Positions 13,001-19,456 of a DNA stretch of 64,000 nucleotides are shown piece after piece. The stretch lies in contig NZ_JAKZAM010000005.1 of the NCBI RefSeq assembly GCF_022538055.1, forward strand, positions 151,447-215,446. Reading direction: 5' to 3'. Source of the stretch: Cognataquiflexum nitidum. Lineage in GTDB: Bacteria > Bacteroidota > Bacteroidia > Cytophagales > Cyclobacteriaceae. The translations under genes were made by a program, and so were the position numbers. The first letter of the stretch is position 1, and each line of letters opens with the position of its first letter. Below the pieces are notes generated by a model that worked only from the letters and a program-made list of their open reading frames with translations, made no database searches and was not told the DNA's origin.

Positions 13001-16000
13001 CCTTTGCCAGCAATGGCACCATCGATAGACAGCAGTTATTTATCACAGTTGAAGATGACAATGATTCCCCTTCATTCATATCTCCTGAGGGAGGGATAGC
13101 CTATCTGAGGGGATTGGTAGAATTTGAGGATGAAGCATCTGCTTCGTCCACGGATGAGAATCCGGGAGATGACATGCTTGGAGTAGGGTTCAACGGTGAA
13201 AATACCCTTGATTTGTTGAGCCTGTTTGAAGACCAGGATCAGGTTGGAGGAAACTCCATGACCGGAATTGCCATCAGTGAAAACATCGCTGATGCCGATA
13301 CGGAAGGGGTTTGGGAGTACTCCACGGATCTGGATGCACAAGTTTGGTATCCGATCGGAGCGGTGTCAAGGGATAATGCATTGCTGTTGGATTTGGAGGC
13401 CTTTATCAGGTTTGTTCCTGTACCTAACTACTTTGGCAGTCCAATAGGCCTGAAAGTCCATCCGGTGGACGGGTCGGGAGCCACAGTAGCTCCGGAGATC
13501 AATTCAGCCGGAGGCACAGCTTGGACCTTCGACACTGAGAAGAAGTATTATACCGATCTCAACGAGGATGCTATCAACTCTTCTGTCGGCGTTAATGCCA
13601 TTGAGGTCAATATAATTGTGGAGGGCACAGAAGATCTGCCCGAGGCGAAAGAGGTGGCGACCACAGGAACAGCGATTGTTGAAGAAAAGCTGACGGGAAC
13701 TTATACTTATCAGGATGTGGACGGAGATTCCGAATCGGGTACCGAGTTGGCTTGGTTCCAGTCCGCTACCGGATTGGAGGATAGTTGGACTCAGATTTCA
13801 GGCGCAATCGGCACAGAATTTACGTTGACACTGTCAGAGGTGAATCAATACATCCGATTTGGAGTAAGGCCAAATGATGGCAAAGCCTTTGGAGAATGGA
13901 GTTACAGTGAGAAAGTAGGGCCGGTAATTCCGAAAGGAAAGATTCAGTTGAGCATCAGTGCACCGGAGGTGACGCTGAGCAAGGAATACGACCGAACCAA
14001 TACCGCCCTGTCAACAGCAGGTTTGCTTTCGGGACTGATTCCTGGTGATGAGGTAACCGTAACTGCCACTGCGACCTATGCAGATGCAAATGCGGGAACG
14101 GATAAAACCATCACAGTTACTTATACGCTATCTGGCAGGGATGCAGAAAAGTATTTGGCTCCGACAGACGATCAGTTTACTGGTATTATTACAGCCAAAG
14201 CCCTTACCATTACTGCCGATGACAAGCAGAAGATCTATGGTGAGGAGAATCCAACGCTGACCTTCAGCTATGCAGGTTTGGTAAACGGCGATACGAAAGT
14301 GGCTACTGAACCAAGCATCAATACGACTGCGACTCAGACTTCGAATGTGGGTACTTATCCAATCACGCTAACCGGCGGATCAGACGACAATTATGACATC
14401 GAGCTGAAAGCCGGTACACTGACCGTAGGCAAAGCGAAGGTGACCATTACCGCCGATGACAAGCAGAGGGCATTCGGAGAAGCCAATCCAACGCTGACCT
14501 TCAGCTATGCAGGTTTGGTAAACGGCGATACGAAAGTGGCTACTGAACCAAGCATCAATACGACTGCGACTCAGACTTCGAATGTGGGTACTTATCCAAT
14601 CACGCTAACCGGCGGATCAGACGACAATTATGACATCGAGCTGAAAGCCGGTACACTGACCGTAGGCAAAGCGAAGGTGACCATTACCGCCGATGACAAG
14701 CAGAGGGCATTCGGAGAAGCCAATCCAACGCTGACCTTCAGCTATGCAGGTTTGCTAAACGGCGATACGAAAGTGGCTACTGAACCAAGCATCAACACGA
14801 CTGCGACTCAGACTTCGAATGTGGGTACTTATCCAATCACGCTAACCGGCGGCTCAGACGACAATTACGATATCGAGCTAGTTAACGGAACGCTAACTGT
14901 GATTCAAAGTGAAGCTACGTTGGCCATCACAAGTTTTACTTTGGTCAATGCAAGGACGAATAAGGATATTCTAACACTGACAAACGGTCTTCAGATCAGC
15001 CAAGATCAGGTACAGGGACTGCTCCTCAATATCAGGGCAAACACCAATCCATCGGTAGTCGGAAGTGTTTACTTCACGATCTCGGGTCCTGTAAACCGTA
15101 CTGTAACTGAAAATGTCGTACCGTATGCACTATTCGGAGACAACAACGGCAATTACAATGGCCGTACACTCCCTGTCGGTAATTATACCCTGACAGCAAT
15201 GGCTTATTCGATATCCAGGAGGAGAGGGACAGCGGGTAAGGTTTCTTCTATACAGTTCTCCATTGTACCTACACCTGTTTCAGTGACGGGTATAACCACT
15301 ACACCTTCGACCTCTTCACTTATTGTAGGAAAAACCCTGCAGGTGACAGCAACGGTCTTGCCTTCAAATGCGACCAACAAGGCTGTGGTATGGGCTACTT
15401 CCGACCCGGCTGTGGCTTCAGTAAGTGAAAGGGGTTTAGTGACAGCTCTCAGTCCGGGAGTTACCACGGTCACTGCCACGACACTGGATGGTAATTTCTC
15501 TTCCACAACTTTGGTGACAGTCTCCCAAAGTAACCCATCTTTAAGCATCGAAAGCTTTACTTTGGTCAATGCAAGGACGAATAAGGATATCCTAACACTG
15601 ACAAATGGTCTTCAGATCAGCCAAGATCAGGTACAGGGGCTGCTCCTCAATATCAGGGCAAACACCAATCCATCGGTTGTCGGAAGTGTTTACTTCACGA
15701 TCTCGGGTCCTGTAAACCGTACTGTAACTGAAAATGTCGTACCGTATGCGCTATTCGGAGACAATAACGGCAATTACAATGGCCGTACACTCCCTGCCGG
15801 TAATTATACCCTGACAGCAATGGCCTATTCTAGATCCAAGAGGAGAGGGACAGCAGGACCGCTCAGTACGATTACCTTCTCTATTGTTAAAAATGCATTT
15901 AGGACAGCAAATGAAGAAGGCAACACAGATGAACCTGCAGGTGAGGTGATGGAGAAAGAAAGCCCGAATACAAAAGAAGTTCAAGCTCCCCATACACTGA

Positions 16001-16251
16001 AAGCCTTCCCTAATCCTATTCAGGATGGCAGAGTGAGCATTGTAGATAGTAGGTTTAATGAGGGAATGGTGAAGTATGTCCTATACAGCATCAATGGAGT
16101 GAAACTTACCGATGGGCAGGCTGAGATCGGTGAAGGTAAAACCATCCTTCTGGATTTCTCCGGACCTGTGACCCAGGCCGGGATGTACATCCTGATTTTG
16201 GACTATGATAAATACCTTGCTCCACAGCGTGTTCACCTGATCTTTGAATGA
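1051..16251 (+). CDS. Giant T9SS type A-sorted modular surface protein (5066 aa)
   Basis: A secreted multidomain protein, probably surface-attached or released through the type IX secretion system. An N-terminal signal peptide ends near residue 48-50 (TQA/QD); a start at 1063 (MKKPD) is equally possible. Next come about seven 45-46-residue repeats carrying WGGPAG and MTSPDGITW (to about residue 360), a cadherin-like domain (about 484-587) and NHL repeats around a LamG/concanavalin-like domain (about 734-1294). A lectin-like segment follows (about 1325-1540), then two six-unit NHL arrays, each followed by a cadherin-like beta domain. The rest holds about seven YDG domains, a thrombospondin type 3-like Asp-rich stretch (about 3715), a second cadherin-like domain, another YDG, three near-identical MBG domains, a Big_2 domain between two copies of a 100-residue module, and a type A sorting domain starting at FPNP (about 4988) and ending at the C terminus. 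Function is probably adhesion or polymer binding; the ligand cannot be told. Confidence 0.9.
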   Translation: MYKSMKKPDTQNFKFFGAKPPHSFFRKPGSYLLVFLSLWISLFATPTQAQDESPLEWTAREISQSTGTILRSITWGGPAGQELFVAVGQNMVLTSPDGIIWTPRNAGVNNNWTSVTWGGPVGAELFVAVSNSFSSTVVITSPDGITWIPQDSPDAATWSSVTWGGPAGNEVFVAVGRNGFLKQAMTSPDGINWTTRNTPENYWSSVTWGGPAGQKLFVAVSDFATSDVMTSPDGITWNLRLSPRGFNWPSVTWGGPAGQELFVAVSNIGSGNRVMTSPDGITWTTRTSASDNNWSSVTWGGPAGRELFVAVAKSGTGNRVMTSPDGITWTSGASADLSWSSVAWGGSASRGSFVAVAEQPLNLSDISYQAMTGVYPGPPLAVDPIAILTNTTAKVSASLGDPGDLVVSEKGLIFIDTLISQNPLLETSGIEKIVDASTATGNFEGSLSGLSPNKVYVVKGYAKTSDGQVFYSKPTFFSTNTAPSFTHQLTDGILNLSVVENTSAVLDILVSDPDQGQTLSFILQGPDAGLFEFNPTTKKLSFKTAPDFEDPKDQNKDNSYELVLKATDNSDSPKTSQLALRVTVTNEAEKPLIQNLSFPDLGVSGAKLTATIIHNGGGGAVTALGFVLSPMSVNPDSQLEGLGVTILNSGVSIGEFSQIVSELESKTVYAVRAFARNAEGIVYTLPGSLTTGDAATSGPVISYPAIPVFKIGTELSALIPQSIGSTVPAGPYRKTETLAGNGTTGNVNGTGAAARFNRPFGMVADQQGNVYIADMDNHTIRKMTPAGEVTTLAGTAGQANFTDGIGAAARFRNPTALALDPTDKFLYIADRLNHRIRMLDLTTGAVTTLAGTGTDAFRDNLADGSLASFNQPSALAVDPQGNLVVTDQFNHRIRKVLNNSALPAGGNALNFDGVNDLVEISNESRFDFTTAMTVEAWVRVSSFTRAWQTIVAKGDNSWRLSRENNGNRLEFAVSTAGGVRVVTGNLNVNDGKWHHVAATFDGTNIRLFVDGVLENTTSFASTTISNSDFNVSIGQNLQQTNRLWHGSIDEVRIWNQALGENAIRQSMLAPVNGNESGLIAAYDFNQGVADGSNTVITSLTNKTATSGLNGELKNFGLSSTTSNWVPGRTLATWRVETLAGNGTAGLVDGPALTTARMNQPTGIAVGPNGEIYFSSKEEDRVRKLTDGVISTVAGGGANGIDGLGSSANFNDPYHLEIDRAGNLFVADANNHRIRRITPTGEVSSLAGSMISASGNEDGIGNSARFNNPGGLALDDLGNLYVAEFGAHRIRKINLNGYELTGNLPKGILFDPVTGGFSGTPTEISLSTHYRSDFESGVAFVGENGTITPTLVDNAAIAGGVLRFTPPVNNQKGGITIPASGKNAGELGVDFQMITGKTTGGADGLSYSFAADANAAATSPNAEIGTGSGLSLSFNTFSGGIRLYYGAGKAQTNTVGQTGLIAYSADNSWRGKSVEVSLRVFKDSASVYVGDVLVFNKIPLPKAYSDADKSTWKHAFRSRTGGFNDIHAIDGLAIGHGYGETQLQVRAQNDKGSYLTDTKLRVGSVPELTTQKVEKITSNSAESGLIRSFDGNFPVTKQGLIWGTSAGLTLENALGKTEQDISQNTLVSAITGLEDLTTYYVRAYAENSLGVGYGEEFVFTTLLSPPIIRYAKSSYTVGKDQAVNLSVTNSGGRVPEGFLGVTTLAGSTMGFADGQGTAAQFNAPVGVALDALGNVYVADQNNNRIRKITPQGLVSTLAGSAAGFADGQGAAAQFSSPTGVALDAFGNVYVADFLNNRIRKITPAGGVSTVAGGIFFGDTDGPGSAARLQNPASVVSDALGNLYVADRTIHRIRKITPEGFVSTLAGSTSGFADGQGTAAQFRSPQGVALDALGNVYVSDQINHRIRKITPEGLVSTLAGSTVGFADGQGPAAQFTQPHGVALDALGNVYVGDNLNHRIRKITPEGLVSTLAGSTQGIANGQVTAARFNTPRGIALDALGNVYVADWANHRIRKISLGWSISPSLPAGLTLGPDGIIIGTPTALSPEIEYTLTAVNSAGSGSFTFKLGVFEIGLSDLTVSAGTLTPAFNPDVLSYSVRADAALSEIAFTATEFLTGSTIEWKSGEGSFSTLASGTASPSITLVEGANLISIKVTSADQRSSKTYTLNVLKPVTPPAISYTPSLILPLNQVMTPLSPNNTGGAVPPGNQIIVSTLAGSTSGFANGIGSAAQFQGPISLAVDASGNVYVADVENHRIRKITPEGGVSTLAGSSDGFADGQGTAAQFNQPGGVSLDILGNVYVADAGNSRIRKITPAGQVSTLAGSSARGGAQDGQGTAAQFRRPVGVALDASGNVYVADQNNHRIRKITPAGVVSTLAGSTAGFSDGQGTAAQFNTPFGVSLDTLGNVYVADFLNNRIRKITPEGLVSTLAGSTRGFSDGQGTAAQFSSPTGVALDALGNVYVADVGNHRIRKITPAGGVSTLAGSTTGFADGFGSAARFSSPRDIALDFIGNIYVADQSNHRIRKIEMPTWSVSPALPAGLILNADGSISGTPTALSSATDYVVTGKNAGGSSSYTIRIQVTSGPTDGLQNLQLSEGSLSPTFSGSIFNYQVQVPATVESIRFTPTAVNTTAVLTLNSAAVNNAAQSGAYPLNFGPNTFTWVVTETNQTIKTYTVVVTRALAPPTNEILWEGTGSRNWTSDGNWKGNSRPASGADVKFSPTAANDLEVDDDLIAGTIDFNGSDKKVVLANNSLTASGFAGRSASNFVQITGQGRLKILIKTSVKALYPIGNQNYTPVSITNKAGQSFEFSVGLATEVLDQGTTGNAIPNARIKRTWDISNEANSVGGSGIDLEFSWTAAEDTGVKSPALYHYENGAWTKLDASKTTVDLSSRILIYKAYIGSLSPFAIYDELPTETQLTISTPTLTKTKVYDGTTTAAITAGTLSGVANGDVVTVSAVATYDNALAGTGKTIRVVYTLGGADAGKYLKPIDEEYTDGEITKVQLTATAATVMTGKVYDGLTKASVTAGTLSGVLDGETVSLIATAAYDNDTAGTSKTITVSYSLNGPDAGNYLPPVDEEVLGEITKAPLLVKVKADAKFIGQTDPTAFNGATLTGFVNGESEEDLGGSLTIARCNPAENAVGEFIAVLRGSGFTSDNYEITYVDGDFSILPADALLVKLESAKTTYSEDPVYTISSAGYFSSTNEQLVDLISSATITGISVGVLDSFESSSFTLEVLNPQSSTSGTLKAGSYTIGFKDEQLSSNVTSLKVLGTLEVTPSALQAPLAAGDSKEYDGTRDMVGVRVEPSGVLTDDVVTLSFGSALYSGASAGSQNYRVDGITLSGADAANYTIDAQLTGQGQISAKALTFNGTTVTKVKAYDGTTAAAVSVGWVSGIANQDVVNVKPSAQYVDKFAGKNKTINLSYALEGPASGNYSAPDGETFTDGEITRKALTVTDPTLVLRKAYDGTRNAAVEAGSLLGLVEGDNVTVTASALYDNASVGTGKTITVNYSLSGSDTLNYQTTLQEFVTNQGEIFATGPIQLLITEPQLTLSKDYDGTASAAVQAGNLIGLADGADVKVTAAAVYENAQSGTGKKITVSYELTGTDAADYIAPPVYVVTNGEIKKIQLTITEPTVITSKVFDGNTTAAIVSLGTVTGVLVGEDVTVKGNAAYEDSQVGMDKTITVSYTLDGAAIANYLAPESDIITTGEIKEAINDLDGDGIPDEDDPDTDGDGIDNITEQQVPSATGTGLGDGNGDGIPDYLQAHVVSFKSAELGIRNTEQFVTLATPVGPYIFSEVTSEKRPAGLARSVSSRLPFGVTKFTLSGLQSGQAITLSVFVDKTSALTGYFKQATGQTVWTNLMSGGISTLANKRSLSFSISDNGIYDLDPSNGVLKDPGLITTYPMISSNGGEEEAEISIKENQLVVTTVEASDEESSTFTFGIEMGADELLFEIDENTGELRFKTAPDFENPSDADQDNVYELIVNAFASNGTIDRQQLFITVEDDNDSPSFISPEGGIAYLRGLVEFEDEASASSTDENPGDDMLGVGFNGENTLDLLSLFEDQDQVGGNSMTGIAISENIADADTEGVWEYSTDLDAQVWYPIGAVSRDNALLLDLEAFIRFVPVPNYFGSPIGLKVHPVDGSGATVAPEINSAGGTAWTFDTEKKYYTDLNEDAINSSVGVNAIEVNIIVEGTEDLPEAKEVATTGTAIVEEKLTGTYTYQDVDGDSESGTELAWFQSATGLEDSWTQISGAIGTEFTLTLSEVNQYIRFGVRPNDGKAFGEWSYSEKVGPVIPKGKIQLSISAPEVTLSKEYDRTNTALSTAGLLSGLIPGDEVTVTATATYADANAGTDKTITVTYTLSGRDAEKYLAPTDDQFTGIITAKALTITADDKQKIYGEENPTLTFSYAGLVNGDTKVATEPSINTTATQTSNVGTYPITLTGGSDDNYDIELKAGTLTVGKAKVTITADDKQRAFGEANPTLTFSYAGLVNGDTKVATEPSINTTATQTSNVGTYPITLTGGSDDNYDIELKAGTLTVGKAKVTITADDKQRAFGEANPTLTFSYAGLLNGDTKVATEPSINTTATQTSNVGTYPITLTGGSDDNYDIELVNGTLTVIQSEATLAITSFTLVNARTNKDILTLTNGLQISQDQVQGLLLNIRANTNPSVVGSVYFTISGPVNRTVTENVVPYALFGDNNGNYNGRTLPVGNYTLTAMAYSISRRRGTAGKVSSIQFSIVPTPVSVTGITTTPSTSSLIVGKTLQVTATVLPSNATNKAVVWATSDPAVASVSERGLVTALSPGVTTVTATTLDGNFSSTTLVTVSQSNPSLSIESFTLVNARTNKDILTLTNGLQISQDQVQGLLLNIRANTNPSVVGSVYFTISGPVNRTVTENVVPYALFGDNNGNYNGRTLPAGNYTLTAMAYSRSKRRGTAGPLSTITFSIVKNAFRTANEEGNTDEPAGEVMEKESPNTKEVQAPHTLKAFPNPIQDGRVSIVDSRFNEGMVKYVLYSINGVKLTDGQAEIGEGKTILLDFSGPVTQAGMYILILDYDKYLAPQRVHLIFE
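6150..7090 (+). repeat. Tandem NHL-coding array, 159-bp period (first array)
   Basis: Six NHL-type units lie in frame inside the giant gene. The GCAGACGGTCAGGGT-type core recurs at 6181, 6340, 6661, 6820 and 6979 (diverged at the last). Spacings are 159 bp or a multiple, equal to 53 codons. The third unit is more diverged. DNA identity between units is high, which points to recent tandem duplication or gene conversion. Confidence 0.85.
7670..8620 (+). repeat. Tandem NHL-coding array, 159-bp period (second array)
   Basis: A second six-unit NHL array in the same frame. Equivalent codons fall at 7708, 7867, 8032, 8191, 8350 and 8509, so spacings are 159 bp except one of 165 bp caused by two extra codons. 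The units are nearly identical in DNA to those of the first array, including the shared phrase for GNVYVAD and RIRKITP, so the two arrays probably exchange sequence. Confidence 0.85.
14203..14913 (+). repeat. Three 237-bp near-identical MBG-domain units
   Basis: Three in-frame units of 79 codons start at 14203, 14440 and 14677. Each encodes ITADDKQ, then NPTLTFSYAGL, and ends near GTLTV. Units 2 and 3 differ by only a few bases, and unit 1 differs mainly at its first 30 bases. Such identity over 237 bp suggests recent tandem duplication and a risk of copy-number error in assembly. Confidence 0.9.
14932..15233 (+). repeat. Direct repeat copy 1 (about 300 bp) flanking Big_2 domain
   Basis: This segment encodes a module beginning SFTLVNARTNKDILTLTNG. 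It is repeated 621 bp downstream at 15553-15854 with only scattered base changes. The two copies flank a single Big_2 Ig-like domain (about 15270-15530). The module itself matches no family that I can name; it reads as a beta-rich domain. Confidence 0.85.
15553..15854 (+). repeat. Direct repeat copy 2 (about 300 bp) flanking Big_2 domain
   Basis: Second copy of the module at 14932-15233, offset exactly 621 bp and in the same frame. It lies just before the linker and T9SS sorting domain. The two copies could recombine and delete the Big_2 domain without shifting frame, since 621 is divisible by three. Confidence 0.85.
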
Positions 16252-16301
16252 TGGTTAACACTCGGTAAAAACCCGAACATTGGGAAAATAGGTTAAACAA
16301 A

Positions 16302-16357
16302 AACCTGGGTAAACCCGGCCTCCAAATTGGTGGTCAGGTTTGCTCAGGTTTTTTTTG
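16302..16357 (+). terminator. Rho-independent terminator of the giant gene
   Basis: A 14-bp stem (16302-16315 with 16337-16350, two G-U pairs) encloses a further small hairpin and is followed directly by a run of T. It lies about 50 bp after the stop codon. Confidence 0.75.
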
Positions 16358-16973
16358 GATAATTTGAATGCATTGGTATTAAAAATCAAATGCGAATTAT
16401 TGTGAGATGATTTTCACATCTTTATTGGATAGAGGCAGTTAATTCCTAAGAATTAACTTATGTTCAATTTTGGAAAAAGATTGTAAATATTGATATTCTC
16501 TCTTTCAATAAGTTCAAATTCATATACTAAAAATCTGCTTTAAATAATTAAATAAGCTGGCTTTTTTAAACTTAGATTTTTAGCCAATGAAGATTAAGCC
16601 TATACAATAACATTATTTATGATTAAACTGGCTTCGAAATCTGAAACCTGACCCTTGGAACCTAATTTGGCATTTGTCATTTCCTGTGCCTTGGGAAAAG
16701 ACAATATGGAAACCTTAGATTTCTAATTCTGGTAGATTTTAAGCCTAATCGGCAAAATCGGAATATCAGCTGCTACCAATGAATGACAGTATCGATGAAT
16801 TTGATTTTCTCGCTTATAAAGTAGTCAAGAATCATCTTTCAATAACAAATAGCGGTGAAAGATGATTCCTTTTATTAAGATTTTCGATTATTTTAGTTTC
16901 AAGAAATTCAAAAAAAACCACACCAAATCACAGATATCCAGGTCGTAGTGAAGAAGAATTTCTGATGACCGTC
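16358..16973. other. Gene-free interval between giant gene and gluQ
   Basis: About 600 bp of AT-rich DNA without a credible ORF. The only structure that I see is the inverted repeat at 16829-16868. Confidence 0.6.
16829..16868. other. Perfect 13-bp inverted repeat (hairpin)
   Basis: GAATCATCTTTCA at 16829-16841 pairs perfectly with 16856-16868 around a 14-nt loop. On the plus strand it is followed by CTTTTATT, which looks like a weak terminator, but no plus-strand gene lies close upstream. On the minus strand it is about 105 bp past the gluQ stop and lacks a T run. It could end an unannotated RNA or act as an mRNA 3' stabiliser. Confidence 0.5.
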
Positions 16974-17879
16974 CTAAAAGAGTTTATCTATTGACGGACT
17001 TGGAATAAGCAAACCACCAAATTCCTCCAGATTTTTTGGTCTTTGTTCTAGCCCGATAGCTTCAGCTATCATCCCGAAAATTTCTTCTTTTTTCTTGCCT
17101 GTTTTTCTAAGCAATTGGATGGAAGTCACATCTGAAGATTTTGAAAGCTTTTGGCTGTTTGGACCTTGGATAAGGGGGTGATGATAAAAGGTGTTTCCGG
17201 CAAAGTTATTCTCTGGTAGAAATTTGGACAGATATACTTGTGCAATCGTGGAACCCCACAGGTCCTTGCCCCGGACGATGAGATCCACGCCATAATGGAT
17301 GTCATCTACGAGAGATGTCAATTGATAGGAAGGCATGGTATCTTTCTTTCTGACAACAAAATCCGTCAGGATGCCGGGAAGTTTTCCATTTACGATTCCA
17401 AGATTAAGCTCTTTGAATGGGACATCCATGTGCATTTTTGCTTTGATTCTCCAAGTGATCTCAGTTTGATCAAAAGGCAGGTTTCTTCTCAAGCAAAACC
17501 CTGTATAATATCCCTTTGGGTTCATTTTTTCGATTTTCTTGCGGCTGCAGTCACAGGCAAACAGGACCTTTTTATTCCTCAATTCCTCAAGTGCTTGGTT
17601 GTACAAAGGCAAGCGGTGGATTTGGGCATGGTGCTGTTCAAAATCCGTCAGATCTCTCGGGCCTAGGTCGTATGGGATTTCCAAAAAATCAAGTGAATCA
17701 AAAATATCCTGAACAAACCTGGGCTTATACCTTTCACGGTCAAGGTCATCAATTCTCAGTAAAACCTTCGCTCCGTGTTTTTTAGCCAAATGATGGGTGA
17801 TGATAAATGAATAGATATTTCCGATATGGAGAAACCCACTTGGTGTGGGAGCAAATCTTGTCAATTTGAATTCAAGCAT
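16974..17879 (-). CDS. gluQ: Glutamyl-Q tRNA(Asp) synthetase-like protein
   Basis: A truncated paralogue of glutamyl-tRNA synthetase that in known cases activates glutamate and attaches it to queuosine at the wobble position of tRNA(Asp). Length (301 residues) fits GluQ rather than full GltX, because the C-terminal anticodon-binding region is absent. The class I HIGH motif is HIGN (residues 18-21) after FAPTPSG, and the KMSKS-like motif is KLSKS near residue 244. A CDCSRKK segment near residue 109 matches the zinc-type insertion, although only part of the usual Cys set is seen. It is a single-gene unit, divergent from the lipoprotein gene at 17959. A glutamate-tRNA ligase fragment of other role is less likely. 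Confidence 0.85.
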   Translation of the reverse strand: MLEFKLTRFAPTPSGFLHIGNIYSFIITHHLAKKHGAKVLLRIDDLDRERYKPRFVQDIFDSLDFLEIPYDLGPRDLTDFEQHHAQIHRLPLYNQALEELRNKKVLFACDCSRKKIEKMNPKGYYTGFCLRRNLPFDQTEITWRIKAKMHMDVPFKELNLGIVNGKLPGILTDFVVRKKDTMPSYQLTSLVDDIHYGVDLIVRGKDLWGSTIAQVYLSKFLPENNFAGNTFYHHPLIQGPNSQKLSKSSDVTSIQLLRKTGKKKEEIFGMIAEAIGLEQRPKNLEEFGGLLIPSPSIDKLF

Positions 17880-17958
17880 GGGTTGGTATTGATGAAATAA
17901 GGTACTTTGAAATCTTTTTTGTAACTAGTTTGGGATTTTGCTGACAGCCTAAAAGAAA

Positions 17959-18654
17959 ATGAAGAACTTTCACCATCTCTCCTTATCATTAGTATTTATC
18001 CTCGTATTTTGCTTTGGATCTTGTGACTCAAAGCTAACGGGAATTAAGTTAATTCAAAAATCCATCGAATACCATGATCCAAAGGGACAATGGCAAGAAT
18101 TGAACAGGGTTTTTTATTTTGCAGATTCCCGTCCCGGTAAGCCATCAAGACAGTATACCGTAAAGATAGATCTTCCGGCGAATTATTTTAAGTATATCAA
18201 CAGCAACGAAAACCTTGTTTTTGAGGTAGATGGTGAGAACTGCATCGGCTCGGAACAGGGAAGTAAAGACTGTGAAAGGGCCTTGATGCTCCGCAATTAT
18301 TATGGGTACCTTTGGGGATTGCCAATGAAATTAAAAGACAAAGGAACAGAGATTGACAACGAATACAAAGTGGAAGATTTGAATGGAATAGAATTCTTTG
18401 TGGTCCGTGTACCCTATGAAAAGGACGTTTGGTATTTTTACTTTCATCCCAATACTTACGCGCTAATGGCTTACAAATTTTATAAAGACGAAGAAAAAAA
18501 GATAGGAGAAATCATTTACCTCAAAGAGCAAGTTATTGTGGGGGAAATGAATATTCCTTCAGAACGTTCTTGGTTCAGAACAGAAAATAATGAGTTTTTA
18601 GGAACGGATTTTCTTTTAAAAACAGAGGACCCATTAAGAAATATGCAGGATTAA
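17959..18654 (+). CDS. DUF6503-like lipoprotein
   Basis: A 231-residue predicted lipoprotein. The N terminus has a hydrophobic signal and a lipobox ending in Cys near residue 23 (FGSC). The mature part resembles the DUF6503 family of Bacteroidota, beta-rich proteins of unknown role that often describe an outer-membrane-sensor-like fold: it contains NLVFEVDG, a RNYYGYLWGLP segment and a C-terminal FLLKTED. It lies 55 bp before the next envelope gene on the same strand and may be co-transcribed with it. Family assignment is from recall of the sequence pattern and is moderately sure; function is unknown. Confidence 0.65.
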   Translation: MKNFHHLSLSLVFILVFCFGSCDSKLTGIKLIQKSIEYHDPKGQWQELNRVFYFADSRPGKPSRQYTVKIDLPANYFKYINSNENLVFEVDGENCIGSEQGSKDCERALMLRNYYGYLWGLPMKLKDKGTEIDNEYKVEDLNGIEFFVVRVPYEKDVWYFYFHPNTYALMAYKFYKDEEKKIGEIIYLKEQVIVGEMNIPSERSWFRTENNEFLGTDFLLKTEDPLRNMQD

Positions 18655-18709
18655 TATCTTTTAACCATTTGGATTTTTCAAACTGCCAGTCTGGAATTAA
18701 ATTCGGACT

Positions 18710-19456
18710 GTGAAAAAATACCTGCTCGCTCTCTTTATTTTCATTGCCTCTGCCCAGATCAAAGTTTTTTCCCAAGTTCTTACAGGGAATGTGCTTGATG
18801 GATTGGACAAAGGTTTTTTGGATAAAGTATGGGTCATTAACCTTCATAACAAGGACAGTAGCCTGACCAATGAAAGGGGATATTTTAGGGTAAAAGCCAA
18901 AGAAGGAGACACCATTTTAATTCCAAAAGCATACTATATTCCCAAAATTCTGATCGCAGGGAAAGAGAAACACATTCTGACAGACATTTATTTGGATGCC
19001 AGGACTTTACCAAGATTTGACTTGTATGGGGATAGCTATATTATCCCATTTAAAGCTGGCAATCAATCCACAATGAGAGGCCTCTCAGACAGGCCTGCAG
19101 GACCCGGAAAGATTTATGCCGGATTGGCTAATAATCCTTCACTTCAACCAGGACTGACTTTGGATGGTCCTATATCTTATTTTATGAAAAGTGAAAGACA
19201 AAAAAGGCAATATGCCAGAAAGTTGGCATTTTTGGCAAGTCAGGAGGATTACCTAAAACTCATACAGTCTGATTCCGTAATGGCAGCCTTGAAATACGAA
19301 TATAACCTGACGGACAAAGACCTTGATGGCTTGATTATTGAGTTTAACCTTCAAAACATCGACCATCAATTTGTGGGGATGGAATGGGAAAGAGTGGAAA
19401 AATTACTGATTGAATTTTTGGATAGCCGTGCCCTGCACAAAAGAAAAGAAGAATAA
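18710..19456 (+). CDS. Secreted protein with carboxypeptidase-regulatory-like fold
   Basis: A 248-residue exported protein with a GTG start at 18710 and a signal peptide ending near residue 21 (VFSQ). The first part of the mature chain (VLTGNVLD, then SSLTNERGYFRVKAKEGD) is typical of carboxypeptidase-regulatory-like (CarboxypepD_reg) beta-sandwich domains in Bacteroidota envelope proteins. The remainder, with an RQKRQYARKLAFL helix, is charged and has no recognised catalytic motif. It follows the DUF6503-like gene by 55 bp, so the two may form one unit. Role unknown, probably periplasmic or outer-membrane-facing. Confidence 0.65.
   Translation: MKKYLLALFIFIASAQIKVFSQVLTGNVLDGLDKGFLDKVWVINLHNKDSSLTNERGYFRVKAKEGDTILIPKAYYIPKILIAGKEKHILTDIYLDARTLPRFDLYGDSYIIPFKAGNQSTMRGLSDRPAGPGKIYAGLANNPSLQPGLTLDGPISYFMKSERQKRQYARKLAFLASQEDYLKLIQSDSVMAALKYEYNLTDKDLDGLIIEFNLQNIDHQFVGMEWERVEKLLIEFLDSRALHKRKEE

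Noticed and set aside
1051..16251. Suspicion that the giant gene is an assembly fusion of several genes
   Set aside because: There is a single signal peptide, a single sorting domain and one uninterrupted frame, as expected for one T9SS protein; only repeat copy number is in doubt.
17238..17666. Plus-strand 142-codon ORF inside gluQ
   Set aside because: Antisense to well-conserved gluQ motifs; no independent evidence.
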